From positions 1 to 22,423 of IMG/VR virus record IMGVR_UViG_3300001589_000213: 22,423 bases of DNA. One strand, 5' to 3'. How positions within the stretch are numbered: the stretch's first letter is position 1; the number at the start of each line of letters is the position of its first letter. Position numbers and translations under genes: made by a program. Below, one piece after another: positions 5,835-13,100 of the stretch. The stretch comes from a virus. The notes beneath the pieces were generated by a model, which ran no database searches, was not told where the DNA came from, and saw only the letters and a program-made list of their open reading frames with translations.

Positions 5835-6179
5835 ATGACGATACTAAGCTTAATACTAATTTTAATACAGGTAGAAAGCTCTGGAAACGACCTAGCCGTC
5901 GGGGACGGGGGTAAAGCCTATGGTTGCCTTCAGATGCACGCAGGATACGTCCAGGATGCCGCTGAATACGCTGGGGAAGACTGGAAGCACGAAGATGCCT
6001 TCTGCAGAGAGACGAGCATAGATATATTCCTTGCTTACATGGCTAGATACGCTACTTATGAGCGCCTAGGAAGAGCCGTAACGGCGGAAGACGTAGCCCG
6101 AATTCACAACGGGGGCCCGAACGGATGGAAAAAACAATCAACAGAAAAATATTGGAAAAATGTACAGACTAAACTATAA
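5835..6179 (+). CDS. SLT-type lysozyme / endolysin
   Basis: 114 residues from the ATG at 5835; the frame is open further upstream, but only inside the nuclease gene. The sequence matches the lysozyme-like SLT fold: LILIQVESSGNDLAVGDGG with catalytic Glu14, then AYGCLQMHAGYVQDA (the 'G..Q' block), and a C-terminal ARIHNGGPNGWKKQSTEKYW, the 'NGG..GW....T..Y' block of phage endolysins. It should cleave the glycan strand of peptidoglycan. The hydrophobic N-terminus is part of the catalytic helix rather than a signal peptide, so export would need a holin. It is notably short, and Glu14 lies very close to the start. It sits among replication genes, not with virion genes. No SD is visible, so coupling to the upstream gene is likely. 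Confidence 0.8.
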   Translation: MTILSLILILIQVESSGNDLAVGDGGKAYGCLQMHAGYVQDAAEYAGEDWKHEDAFCRETSIDIFLAYMARYATYERLGRAVTAEDVARIHNGGPNGWKKQSTEKYWKNVQTKL

Positions 6180-6450
6180 CAACGAAAATGGTTACAGTGA
6201 AACTAAGAAGGAAGAACCAAGCGAGGAGAACCTTTTTGATCTAGCTGATGAAGCGATTATATTTCACGGACTGGAGAAGTGCATCACTGGCATGGATCAA
6301 TTCGGTTACGCGGTATACGACTACTTGAGGATGATTGACATCTTCACGGAAGACGGTATGACGCACGAAGAAGCCGAGGAGTGGGTTGATTTCAACGTAG
6401 CGGGAGTGAATGCTGGTGTAGGCTTCGTCATTCATTACCCTAACCTGTGA
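6160..6450 (+). CDS. Conserved phage protein, unknown function
   Basis: 96 residues; the start at 6160 overlaps the end of the lysozyme gene by 20 nt. The protein is acidic. The C-terminal half (FGYAVYDYLRMIDIFTEDGMTHEEAEEWVDFNVAGVNAGVGFVI in pieces) follows a pattern that I recall in many phages: 'yd..kmi..l...dGMt.eeA.E...fNi.Ga..G...P'. No member has a known function as far as I recall. The next gene starts at the stop as GTGA, so the two are coupled. Confidence 0.75.
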   Translation: MYRLNYNNENGYSETKKEEPSEENLFDLADEAIIFHGLEKCITGMDQFGYAVYDYLRMIDIFTEDGMTHEEAEEWVDFNVAGVNAGVGFVIHYPNL

Positions 6451-6644
6451 ATCAATACTCAATAAAATACAGCAGATCCGACATGCCAGAGGGTTACGTC
6501 GGGTCAACGATCAAGTGGGCCAGGACAAAGAACGATGCAGTTAAATTAATCCTTAAGAAACTACCAGACTCCCAGGGCAGGTGCGTTTTTAAGCGCGGTG
6601 GCATAGGGGAAATAATATCAATAGAACAGATAGAACAAACATGA
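6447..6644 (+). CDS. Small basic protein, GTG start, unknown function
   Basis: 65 residues; the GTG at 6447 overlaps the previous stop as GTGA, and no SD is visible, so the gene is read by reinitiation if it is translated. The sequence looks like a small alpha/beta unit: QYSIKYSRSD strand, STIKWARTKNDAVKLILKKL helix, then GRCVFKRGGIGEIISIEQI strand. The 'i.w..T...A...i' helix after a strand is typical of short phage proteins of unknown role. It in turn overlaps the next gene as ATGA. Confidence 0.65.
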   Translation: MNQYSIKYSRSDMPEGYVGSTIKWARTKNDAVKLILKKLPDSQGRCVFKRGGIGEIISIEQIEQT

Positions 6645-6982
6645 AACTACCAGACTCAGGAAACAGATCAAACTTCAGCACTGGAGCAGTGCGAGACTCA
6701 ATGCGAGGCAAGGGGTTACCTAGCTTAATTCCCGTCAGCGCACTCAGGGCCGTTGCCAGGCGCTTTGAAGACGGCGCAGAGAAATACGGCAGGGATAACT
6801 GGAAGAAGGGCATCCCTGTCTCTAGATACGTGGACAGCATCAACAGGCACCTGTGGCAATTCATGGAAGGAGACCAGGCCGAGGATCATCTGTCGGCGGT
6901 AATCTGGAACGCCATGTGCCTTTACGAGACAAAAAACAGAATTGACAAGGGGGACTTGCCAAAGGATCTTTATGACTTATGA
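6641..6982 (+). CDS. DUF5664 / MazG-like dATP/dGTP diphosphohydrolase
   Basis: 113 residues, ATGA overlap with the gene before. The whole protein fits the phage family known as DUF5664 or dATP/dGTP diphosphohydrolase N-terminal: GAVRDSMRGKG.PSLIPV, then FEDGAEKYGRDNWKKGIPVSRY (E43, E47, KYG and NW), then SINRHLWQFMEGD (R69-H70), then E81-D82-H83 and WN (89-90). It is an all-helical fold of the MazG/HisE type in which Glu/Asp residues hold magnesium. Known relatives hydrolyse deoxynucleoside triphosphates; one is the MazZ enzyme of phage S-2L. The substrate here is inferred only. It likely changes nucleotide pools during infection. No PurZ or DatZ gene is in the window. Confidence 0.8.
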   Translation: MKLPDSGNRSNFSTGAVRDSMRGKGLPSLIPVSALRAVARRFEDGAEKYGRDNWKKGIPVSRYVDSINRHLWQFMEGDQAEDHLSAVIWNAMCLYETKNRIDKGDLPKDLYDL

Positions 6983-7254
6983 CAACGAAAACACAAATAA
7001 AGAACCAAAGGAAACTTAAGCTAGAAAAGGAGGAGTCCAAGCACAGGAATGCCTTTAATCATAAAGTCCCTTCTTCCCCTTCGGAGGTTCGCGCTCTAAA
7101 GCGCCATGCTCAGTCGCTAATACATAACCACAGGATGCTGAGTTGCAGAATAAAAAGACTCAAGAGGCAGAGGGTGTCAATTAACCAGGAGCTAGATGAA
7201 ATCGCAAAATGCATGAGCTTAACTTACGAAAGGGGAAGTAGCTCAGCTGGATAG
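6979..7254 (+). CDS. Basic coiled-coil protein whose 3' end overlaps the tRNA gene
   Basis: 91 residues, ATGA overlap with the gene before; AAAGGA lies thirteen bases upstream. The protein is rich in Lys and Arg: TKTQIKNQRKLKLEKEESKH at the start and MLSCRIKRLKRQRVSINQEL near residue 54, with heptad-like spacing that suggests a coiled coil and perhaps nucleic acid binding. No family is recognised. The last eight codons (from GGGGAAG onward) lie inside the tRNA-Arg sequence, so its stop codon is in the D-loop of the tRNA. Either the end is a random extension or the tRNA was inserted into this gene. Confidence 0.65.
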   Translation: MTTKTQIKNQRKLKLEKEESKHRNAFNHKVPSSPSEVRALKRHAQSLIHNHRMLSCRIKRLKRQRVSINQELDEIAKCMSLTYERGSSSAG

Positions 7255-7308
7255 AGCATCGGTTTTCTAAACCGAGGGCCGCAGGTTCGAGTCCTGTCTT
7301 CCCTACCA
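7232..7308 (+). tRNA. tRNA-Arg(UCU)
   Basis: A full cloverleaf can be drawn. Acceptor GGGGAAG (7232-7238) pairs with CTTCCCT, with G1-U72 as a wobble. D-arm GCTC...GAGC. Anticodon stem TCGGT/ACCGA with loop TTTCTAA, giving anticodon UCU. A five-base variable loop GGGCC, T-arm GCAGG-TTCGAGT-CCTGT, and an encoded ACCA 3' end. It reads AGA and AGG codons, which make up most arginine codons in the neighbouring genes I checked (for example the three arginine codons among the first fifteen of the endonuclease VII ORF from its SRL onward). The endonuclease VII gene starts four bases after the CCA end. Confidence 0.93.
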
Positions 7309-7312
7309 CATT

Positions 7313-7759
7313 ATGAAATATATAACTCAAAGCAGACTCTCCGAATGGAGAAAGGCAAACGAACCTAAGAGGTGTCCTATAAGCCAAGGTAGCATGCACG
7401 ACACTGTCGTGGATCATTGTCACGCAAGCGGGGAAGTAAGAGGAGTTCTGCACAGGCAGAGCAATGCCTTCCTGGGGAAGGTCGAGAACGCATGGAAGCG
7501 CTACGCATGCAGGAGCGCAGATGTATCTCTACCAGAAGCACTTAGGCGCATGGCTGACTGGATCGAGTTCAGCAGGACTGGATTGTTGCACCCCATCGGG
7601 GCAACTCAATTGCAGAAAAGATTCAAGCAGAAAAAAAATGAACAACAATTGAAAATTTTACTTGACCTCGGTGTAGACGTTGTCAGCATGGATGCAAGCA
7701 ACTCGGATAAGAGATCTAAGTTGTATAGAAAACAAATAACAAAAACCAAGTATGACTAA
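7313..7759 (+). CDS. Endonuclease VII-like HNH nuclease
   Basis: 148 residues. The core motif is CPISQGSMHDTVVDHCHASG followed by EVRGVLHRQSNAFLGKVEN, the signature of T4 gp49-type recombination endonuclease VII: D34-H35 and H37 as the catalytic ββα-metal site and N51 as the late Asn. Such enzymes resolve Holliday junctions and branched DNA before packaging. In T4 the zinc is held by two CxxC pairs; here these are C21xxS24 and H47xxS50, so three of four cysteines are replaced. Zinc-less or partly changed relatives with 'VLHR..N..LGK.EN' are, from memory, known in other phages. The C-terminus (100-148) is lysine-rich. It begins just after the tRNA with no SD, and overlaps the ERF gene by 8 nt. 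Confidence 0.85.
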   Translation: MKYITQSRLSEWRKANEPKRCPISQGSMHDTVVDHCHASGEVRGVLHRQSNAFLGKVENAWKRYACRSADVSLPEALRRMADWIEFSRTGLLHPIGATQLQKRFKQKKNEQQLKILLDLGVDVVSMDASNSDKRSKLYRKQITKTKYD

Positions 7760-8222
7760 AGCAAATACGAATACAAATATACGTAAGAAGCTACAGAGGA
7801 TACAATCCTCTTTGAAAGCCCCCAAGGGGCAGACTAATAAATTCGGTGGATACAGCTACCGATCCTGCGAAGATATCTTAACTGCTCTGAAGCCTCTCTT
7901 GATTATTCAAGAGTGCAGTATAGTCATTGGTGACGAGCTGGTTGCCCTGGAGGGCAGAGTCTTCGTCAGGGCTGTAGCTAGACTTCTTGACAACGACACG
8001 GATGATGCAATCAATGCAAGCGGTTTCGCTGAGCACGCCGTAACTAAGAAGGGTATGGACCAAGCGCAGGTTACTGGCAGTGCTAGTTCTTACGCTCGCA
8101 AGTATGCACTAAATGGACTTTTTGCTATCGATGACGCAAAGGATGCTGACGCAACCAATGATCATGGAAAAGCATCAAACAAACCCACCACTAATAACAA
8201 AAAGACAGAGGAGCTGTTTTAA
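7752..8222 (+). CDS. erf: ERF-family single-strand annealing protein
   Basis: 156 residues. The start at 7752 overlaps the previous gene by 8 nt. Diagnostic ERF blocks are clear: an N-terminal 'kL..iQ.sLKapK.q.NkFGgYsYRScEDIl.alKPLL' pattern (residues 12-50) and GMDQAQVTGSASSYARKYAL (101-120) followed by NGLFAIDDAKDAD. P22 Erf and its kin form rings that anneal complementary single strands in phage recombination and repair. The C-terminal 25 residues are a low-complexity Thr/Asn/Lys linker that ends KKTEELF, which looks like an acidic-aromatic protein-binding tip. Its natural partners here are the RecB-like nuclease (5072-5827) and the protein immediately downstream. Confidence 0.9.
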   Translation: MTKANTNTNIRKKLQRIQSSLKAPKGQTNKFGGYSYRSCEDILTALKPLLIIQECSIVIGDELVALEGRVFVRAVARLLDNDTDDAINASGFAEHAVTKKGMDQAQVTGSASSYARKYALNGLFAIDDAKDADATNDHGKASNKPTTNNKKTEELF

Positions 8223-8224
8223 TT

Positions 8225-8470
8225 ATGCCAGAAAAATACGATAACACTAATAGCGGAGCTATATTCAAAAACAAATACAAGGAGAGCGACAAGCACCCAG
8301 ACTTGACTGGTCCTCTCAATGTAGAAGGTGTTGAATATAACATAGCCGCATGGAGCAACGTGAGTGATTCTCAGGGTAAATACCTGAAGATCAGCATCAG
8401 CAAGAAGGAGGACAAGGCGGGCAAGGGCCCTTCAGCTTCCGTCAGCGGGTCTACAGACGAGCCGTTCTAA
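8225..8470 (+). CDS. DUF736-like small protein with SSB-type acidic tip
   Basis: 81 residues, two bases after the ERF stop, with GAGGAG upstream at a rather long spacing. The body (KYDNTNSGAIFKNKYKESDKH, then PDLTGPLNVEGVEYNIAAW, then GKYLKISISKKED) matches from memory a class of short OB-like or DUF736-like phage proteins (FKN....dKhPdytG..nv.G.eywi.aW......k.y.s.s...k.). The tail is a Gly/Ser linker ending STDEPF, close to the DDDIPF tip that bacterial SSB uses to bind partner proteins. Together with ERF and DnaB next door, a role as a small single-stranded DNA-binding protein is likely but not shown. A terminator follows 23 bases after the stop. Confidence 0.7.
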   Translation: MPEKYDNTNSGAIFKNKYKESDKHPDLTGPLNVEGVEYNIAAWSNVSDSQGKYLKISISKKEDKAGKGPSASVSGSTDEPF

Positions 8471-8493
8471 GCTGATCACAGCTTAATGATTCT

Positions 8494-8524
8494 GGGGAGG
8501 GGGTTATGCCTCCTCCCCTTTTTT
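8494..8524 (+). terminator. Intrinsic terminator between SSB-like and dnaB genes
   Basis: GGGGAGGGGG (8494-8503) pairs with CCTCCTCCCC (8509-8518) with one G-T wobble and a TTATG loop; six T follow. The dnaB start is 22 bases beyond, so helicase expression must come from read-through or a promoter that is not obvious. Confidence 0.9.
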
Positions 8525-8546
8525 GACCAATAACACAAACAAGAAA

Positions 8547-9857
8547 ATGATACCACAAAATACAGAAGCAGAAGAATGCCTTCTCTCCAGTTTTGTAACT
8601 GCAGGAGGAGAAAACAAGTTCGATGAAGTGGCAACATTGCTAGAAGCATCGGACTTTTATAAGGTAGAAAACCAAATTATATTTAAGTGCATGCGCCAGA
8701 TCGTAGTATCTGGTAATGAGCTGGACGAAATATCATTGTCCGAGGAGCTCAAGAAGGACGGTATGCTAGAAGAGGTCGGCGGAATCGCAGGGATGATGGA
8801 GCACGTCAACAAGACTGGCCTTGTCCAGGTTAAGATGTGCGCCGAAATAATAAAGGAGAAGTCCAACCTTCGTCAGCTGATCAAGCAGTTCAGGTCCAGC
8901 GTTGAAGAGATGCAGTCAGAAGTAAAGGACAGCAAGGCAGTCTCCTCAGAAATTGAGAGCCTTCTTCTGGGTCTTAACGACATGTCCGATTGCGACAAGA
9001 GCGTCAAGTCCGCCCTAGCCGAGATACAGGAGGAGTTCGAGAGCATGATCGACGGGAGCTACGAAGCTGACGTAGTCAAGACGCACATTGATCACCTGGA
9101 CATCAAACTGCACGACGGAGGCATAGGCATGGGGGAGGTTTGCGTTATCGCGGCACCTACATCCTGCGGTAAGTCCCAGTTGGCTCTGAACATAGCTAGC
9201 AGGGCCGTGGACAGGCAGGGAATATCTGCCTTCATATTTTCATTTGAGATGCCCCAAAAGCAAGTTCTCAAGCGTATGATGCACTCTATGTCGGGGGTGA
9301 ACCCCAGGAACATTAAGGCTGGATTAATAACCGAAGAGGAAAGAGAGAAGGTCCGCCAAAGCAGTAAAGCCGTAGAGAGCATGAACATCTTCACCAGTCA
9401 CAGTGTTCGGGATGTCGAAGATCTAATGATTCAGGCTAGGTCAATGGTTCGTAAGCACGGGATAAAGCTTATAATCATAGACTACCTTCAGCTGGTTCCC
9501 TGGGACGCCAACAAGTTCGGCAAGACCGCTGGTGTCTCTGACATCTCGCACAAGGTCAAGCAGATGGCAATTGAGCTCAATGTAGCGGTAATACTGCTAT
9601 CTCAAGTCAACCGAGACGGCGCTCGTTCGGAGGGTGGCCTGGAAGTTTATCATCTACGCGATTCTGGGGACATTGAGAATGACGCTGACGTCATAATTAT
9701 GATGTATCCAGAGCACATGGACATGAACAAGGCCAGCTACAAGGATAACGTAGGTGAATACAAGAATATGGTTTACAAGATCGGCAAGAACAGAGAAGGT
9801 GAAAGGGACCTAATGGGGAACTTTAAATTTTATAATCAATACGGGAGGTTTTATTAA
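8547..9857 (+). CDS. dnaB: Replicative DnaB-like helicase
   Basis: 436 residues. The frame opens at a TTG (8523) inside the terminator T-run, but the ATG at 8547 gives the usual N-terminus MIPQNTEAEECLLSSF and is chosen. The DnaB N-terminal domain covers about residues 1-150. The RecA-like motor follows: Walker A A203-PTSCGKS, catalytic Glu234 in FSFEMP, Walker B in LIIIDYLQLV (Asp312), SQVNRDG with Gln353, HLRDSGDIENDADVI, and K414-N-R416 as the arginine finger. It is a hexameric 5'-3' helicase that unwinds the fork. Unlike T7-type helicases it has no primase domain, and no primase or polymerase gene is in the window. No SD is seen. Start placement is confident, function very confident. Confidence 0.95.
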   Translation: MIPQNTEAEECLLSSFVTAGGENKFDEVATLLEASDFYKVENQIIFKCMRQIVVSGNELDEISLSEELKKDGMLEEVGGIAGMMEHVNKTGLVQVKMCAEIIKEKSNLRQLIKQFRSSVEEMQSEVKDSKAVSSEIESLLLGLNDMSDCDKSVKSALAEIQEEFESMIDGSYEADVVKTHIDHLDIKLHDGGIGMGEVCVIAAPTSCGKSQLALNIASRAVDRQGISAFIFSFEMPQKQVLKRMMHSMSGVNPRNIKAGLITEEEREKVRQSSKAVESMNIFTSHSVRDVEDLMIQARSMVRKHGIKLIIIDYLQLVPWDANKFGKTAGVSDISHKVKQMAIELNVAVILLSQVNRDGARSEGGLEVYHLRDSGDIENDADVIIMMYPEHMDMNKASYKDNVGEYKNMVYKIGKNREGERDLMGNFKFYNQYGRFY

Positions 9858-10052
9858 ATGAGTAGTATAACAAGTTGCATTAAGTATTTTGAAAGCACAC
9901 GCGGAAAGTTAGTCACCCCTGTCCAAGAAGTAGAAGAAGTCTACTGCGGACCAGTACTAACAGATTTCGCCAAGGAGCTAATCGAAAGAGTAGAAAACAA
10001 GAAAAATAACGAGGACTCCTTGACACGCGTTCCCCCAGGCATTACAAAGTAA
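9858..10052 (+). CDS. Small protein after dnaB, unknown function
   Basis: 64 residues, starting directly after the dnaB stop, with GGGAGG (SD) inside the end of dnaB about nine bases upstream. The sequence has two parts: SSITSCIKYFESTRGKLVTP, then a helix (VLTDFAKELIERVENKKNN) and a polar tail. No motif is recognised. Being translated together with the helicase suggests a replication-related helper, perhaps a loader or inhibitor, but nothing in the sequence shows that. It is the last plus-strand gene before the convergent terminator. Confidence 0.65.
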   Translation: MSSITSCIKYFESTRGKLVTPVQEVEEVYCGPVLTDFAKELIERVENKKNNEDSLTRVPPGITK

Positions 10053-10113
10053 TGCGAGGTAAGCTCCTAGGTGACGAAGAGCGGGTTAGTTCTTGACCCT
10101 GTTTAATCCTCAG

Positions 10114-10153
10114 CCCCTCTCGTGTTGGTCATAATACGAGGGGGGTTTTTTTT
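10114..10153 (+). terminator. Intrinsic terminator at the convergence of the two gene blocks
   Basis: CCCCTCTCGT (10114-10123) pairs with ACGAGGGGGG (10136-10145) with one wobble, followed by eight T. It serves plus-strand transcription. The last T's overlap the stop codon of the minus-strand gene ending at 10152. Read on the minus strand the hairpin is preceded by A's and has no T-run, so it is not a good terminator for the leftward operon. Confidence 0.9.
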
Positions 10154-13100
10154 ACCTAGAGAGCAGGAGTGCCGCTACGTCGTTAGTTATTATTTTCTTT
10201 CTCCTCATTTCATTAAACAAGGATCTATCTATGTGGGCGTTCATCTGTCTTAGTAGGTCCGCTCTGTCCGCCGCATTCAGATTCATCAACAAGAGGTCCT
10301 GGGCGCTTCTTCCGTATCTCTGGTTAGTGCGCCTTCTCTTATCTTCGGACTTGAATCGTTCCGCCTTCATTCTGTCTTCGGCTCCACCGCTATACAGGCC
10401 CCTGATTACGCCAATTTTCTCCGCCTTGCTCTTACCCTCCATTTGAGCGTCGTATTGCTCTTGGGTTGATTCCGTTGCGCCCTTCTTGAATGGCTCAAAG
10501 TCCATGCCTTTAGTTATTCTAAATATGTCGGCGCTTCTTACGCCCGCGCTTTTCATGAGATCGATTTTCTCATCCCTGCTATACCCGAACGAGTCGAGCC
10601 TACTGTAGGACTCTTCAATTCTATCGAAAGCAGACTTGGCATTCTCCACGGCTTCCACGTAGGACCTTTCGATCTGCTCTTCGGTCATCTTGCCTTCACT
10701 GAACTTATACTTGAAGTCAGTGCTGTAGTTGCCCCTGGCGTCAGAATATCTCTCAACGAAATCCTGGATTCTCCTCTTAGCCATTTGGTTGAAGTCAATC
10801 TTCGTGAACCTGGCACCGACCTGTCGAAGTAGAACTTCTGACATTGTGAAGTCACCAGTTCCATCTACCGAGCCCTGAAGGTTCTCCAGCTCTCGCATTA
10901 CACCTGGCTTGAATGTCTCAAAGATTACAGAACTTACCCGATCCTTGAAGGATTGAAATCCTTCCGCTGTAGATATTTTTTCACCGTAGATGTCTCTGTT
11001 GTCAACGGCACGCATTACGTTTTGATTAATGAAAGTACCTTCGCCCATTAGTTCCTCGGAGATCAGTCCAGAAAGGGTCTTGGTTGTGTCGTATTCATTC
11101 TCTTTGCCTTGCGAAGCTGCATCAATGACAGCTGAAGCAAACTGCGTAAGGGTTGCATGCGGGAAGAGGTAACTGGTCATCGCGAAAGTCCCTTTCTTAG
11201 TATCCTTGTCGATGGTAGCCATGAAGTCCTTGTCTCTCATGTAACTGAATCCGAAGAAAGCAAAGTCGTCCCTCTCTTGTGATCCATCCAAAGCTTCTCC
11301 TTGAACTCCTGGAACCTTCTCTACGCCCCTAGACAAGAATTCCTTCGCCCCTGCGGAGGCGGCAAGGATCCCCACTAGCATCCCAGATCTTTTTAGTCCT
11401 TCGTTTCGCACTGCATTTATGGCGGCGGCCCTCTGAGCTTCATTTGCTGGAAGCTCTATGTCGAACCTCTTAAAGAAACTAGCGCCGTGAATCATCTCTC
11501 CAGCAATCCTAGCCTGGTTCATTGTGTTCCTGGCTAGCTCAAGCGTAAATGTAACGAAAGGAGGCAGCAGTCCCCTCCTTGAAAGATACTTACCAAGTCT
11601 ACTTGTTCTTTCGTAGTTCTGATAGGTGTCGTTTGTGATGGAGGCAGCCATTCTTTTGACCTGACCCTCGTCCAAGTTTACGCCGTTCTTGACCAGCTTC
11701 TTTTTTATCATCCCCTGGTTGGACTTCCAAATGGCGTATCTTGTTGCGCTGTCGGTGACGCTGTAAAGCTTTCCCATTGTCTTGGTCATGCGCTCAGCAA
11801 GATTGCCTACCTTGCCGTTTCTTATGGCTGCAGCAACTTCATTGGACGCGATACTGGCGTTGCCAATGCCGTATTCATACATTTCATCTACCTCTGAAAC
11901 CAATTGCTTCCTGTAGGAAGCTTCTTGCTTCTTGGTTATCTTTCCTGCAACATTCCCAATGGCAGTTCCCTCGAGTTCGGACAGTGCAAGTCTAGCACCC
12001 CTGAAATAATCCTTGCTGAATATATTTACTCCGTTGGAAGCCGCCGAGATAGCTCCGCCGATTGCATTGACCGCATAGGATGGCGGATTGTATATAACCT
12101 TTACAGCTTTAGAGTAAGCGACCATGCTGCCGAAGGCTTGATTGACGAACCCAGCGGTTCCTTCTGCCATCATTTCGGAGAACTCCGACTCGTAAAGCTT
12201 GCTTACAGCATGCGCAGTTTCTGTCGGAATATAGAGCTGCCTTCCGTCTGAATCAATTCCCTTCATGCCTGGAAGGACCAATTCAGTGAAGCCAGGCTCC
12301 TTGCGAGTCCTTATTTGCTCTGTGCTCTTTAGACCGTTAACTACAGCAAGGTTGGACTCTATCTGGGCTATGTGCCTCCTGGAGTCCCTTAATCTGTATT
12401 TAGCCTGAGCTGCTGGCTTCTGTATGCCCGCAGTTACTTCACCCAGGAACGCTCTTTCGGCTGGGCCTGGTAAGTGCCCCTCTAGTTTCATCTCGAATCT
12501 GCCTGGTAGACTAGCTACAAGCGCCTTTTGAGACATCCTTTTATCCTTTGCTCGCATGCTATCGAGATGCTTGAAGTGCGCATCCACTTCTCCTTGCATC
12601 TTTTTGGCAACCTTATCGTCAGAGATGTCCTGACCAGCATCCTTGGCTTTTCTTTCAAGGCCAGAAAGCACTTCAGCCTTAGCTAAGGCCTCCTGCGCTT
12701 CCGTTGTAGTAAATTTTTTATCAGTGAATGCCTTGTAGGTAGCAGTATCATACTTTCTGTATCCCCGCTGTATCTCCTCCTGCATCCTCGTCATTAGGGA
12801 TTCTTTTTGAGCTTTCGGAAGAAGATCGAATTCATCGGTTTCATCGAGAATGTCGTAGAGATCGCCCATCGCCTTGATCTCAATATCTCTCATTGCATTG
12901 AGGTCTCCAGCAATAGGCTCCTTGGCCAGCTTGTCGGACATCACTCCCCCATCCATGAAATCGCCTATATCTTGCTTTAGATCTTCCCTGTCCAGGACAG
13001 CTTTTGTGATCTTGGCATCCAGTTTAGTGCTGATCGATTCAGCCCTCTGCATGTCGTTTTGAAATTTAAAGTAACCCTCTCTAGCTCCCTTGCCAATCTG

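Noticed and set aside
10052-10096. 14-residue frame with TAATG overlap after the gene at 9858 (MRGKLLGDEERVSS)
   Set aside because: No SD and too short for any evidence of coding; possible, but not supported.
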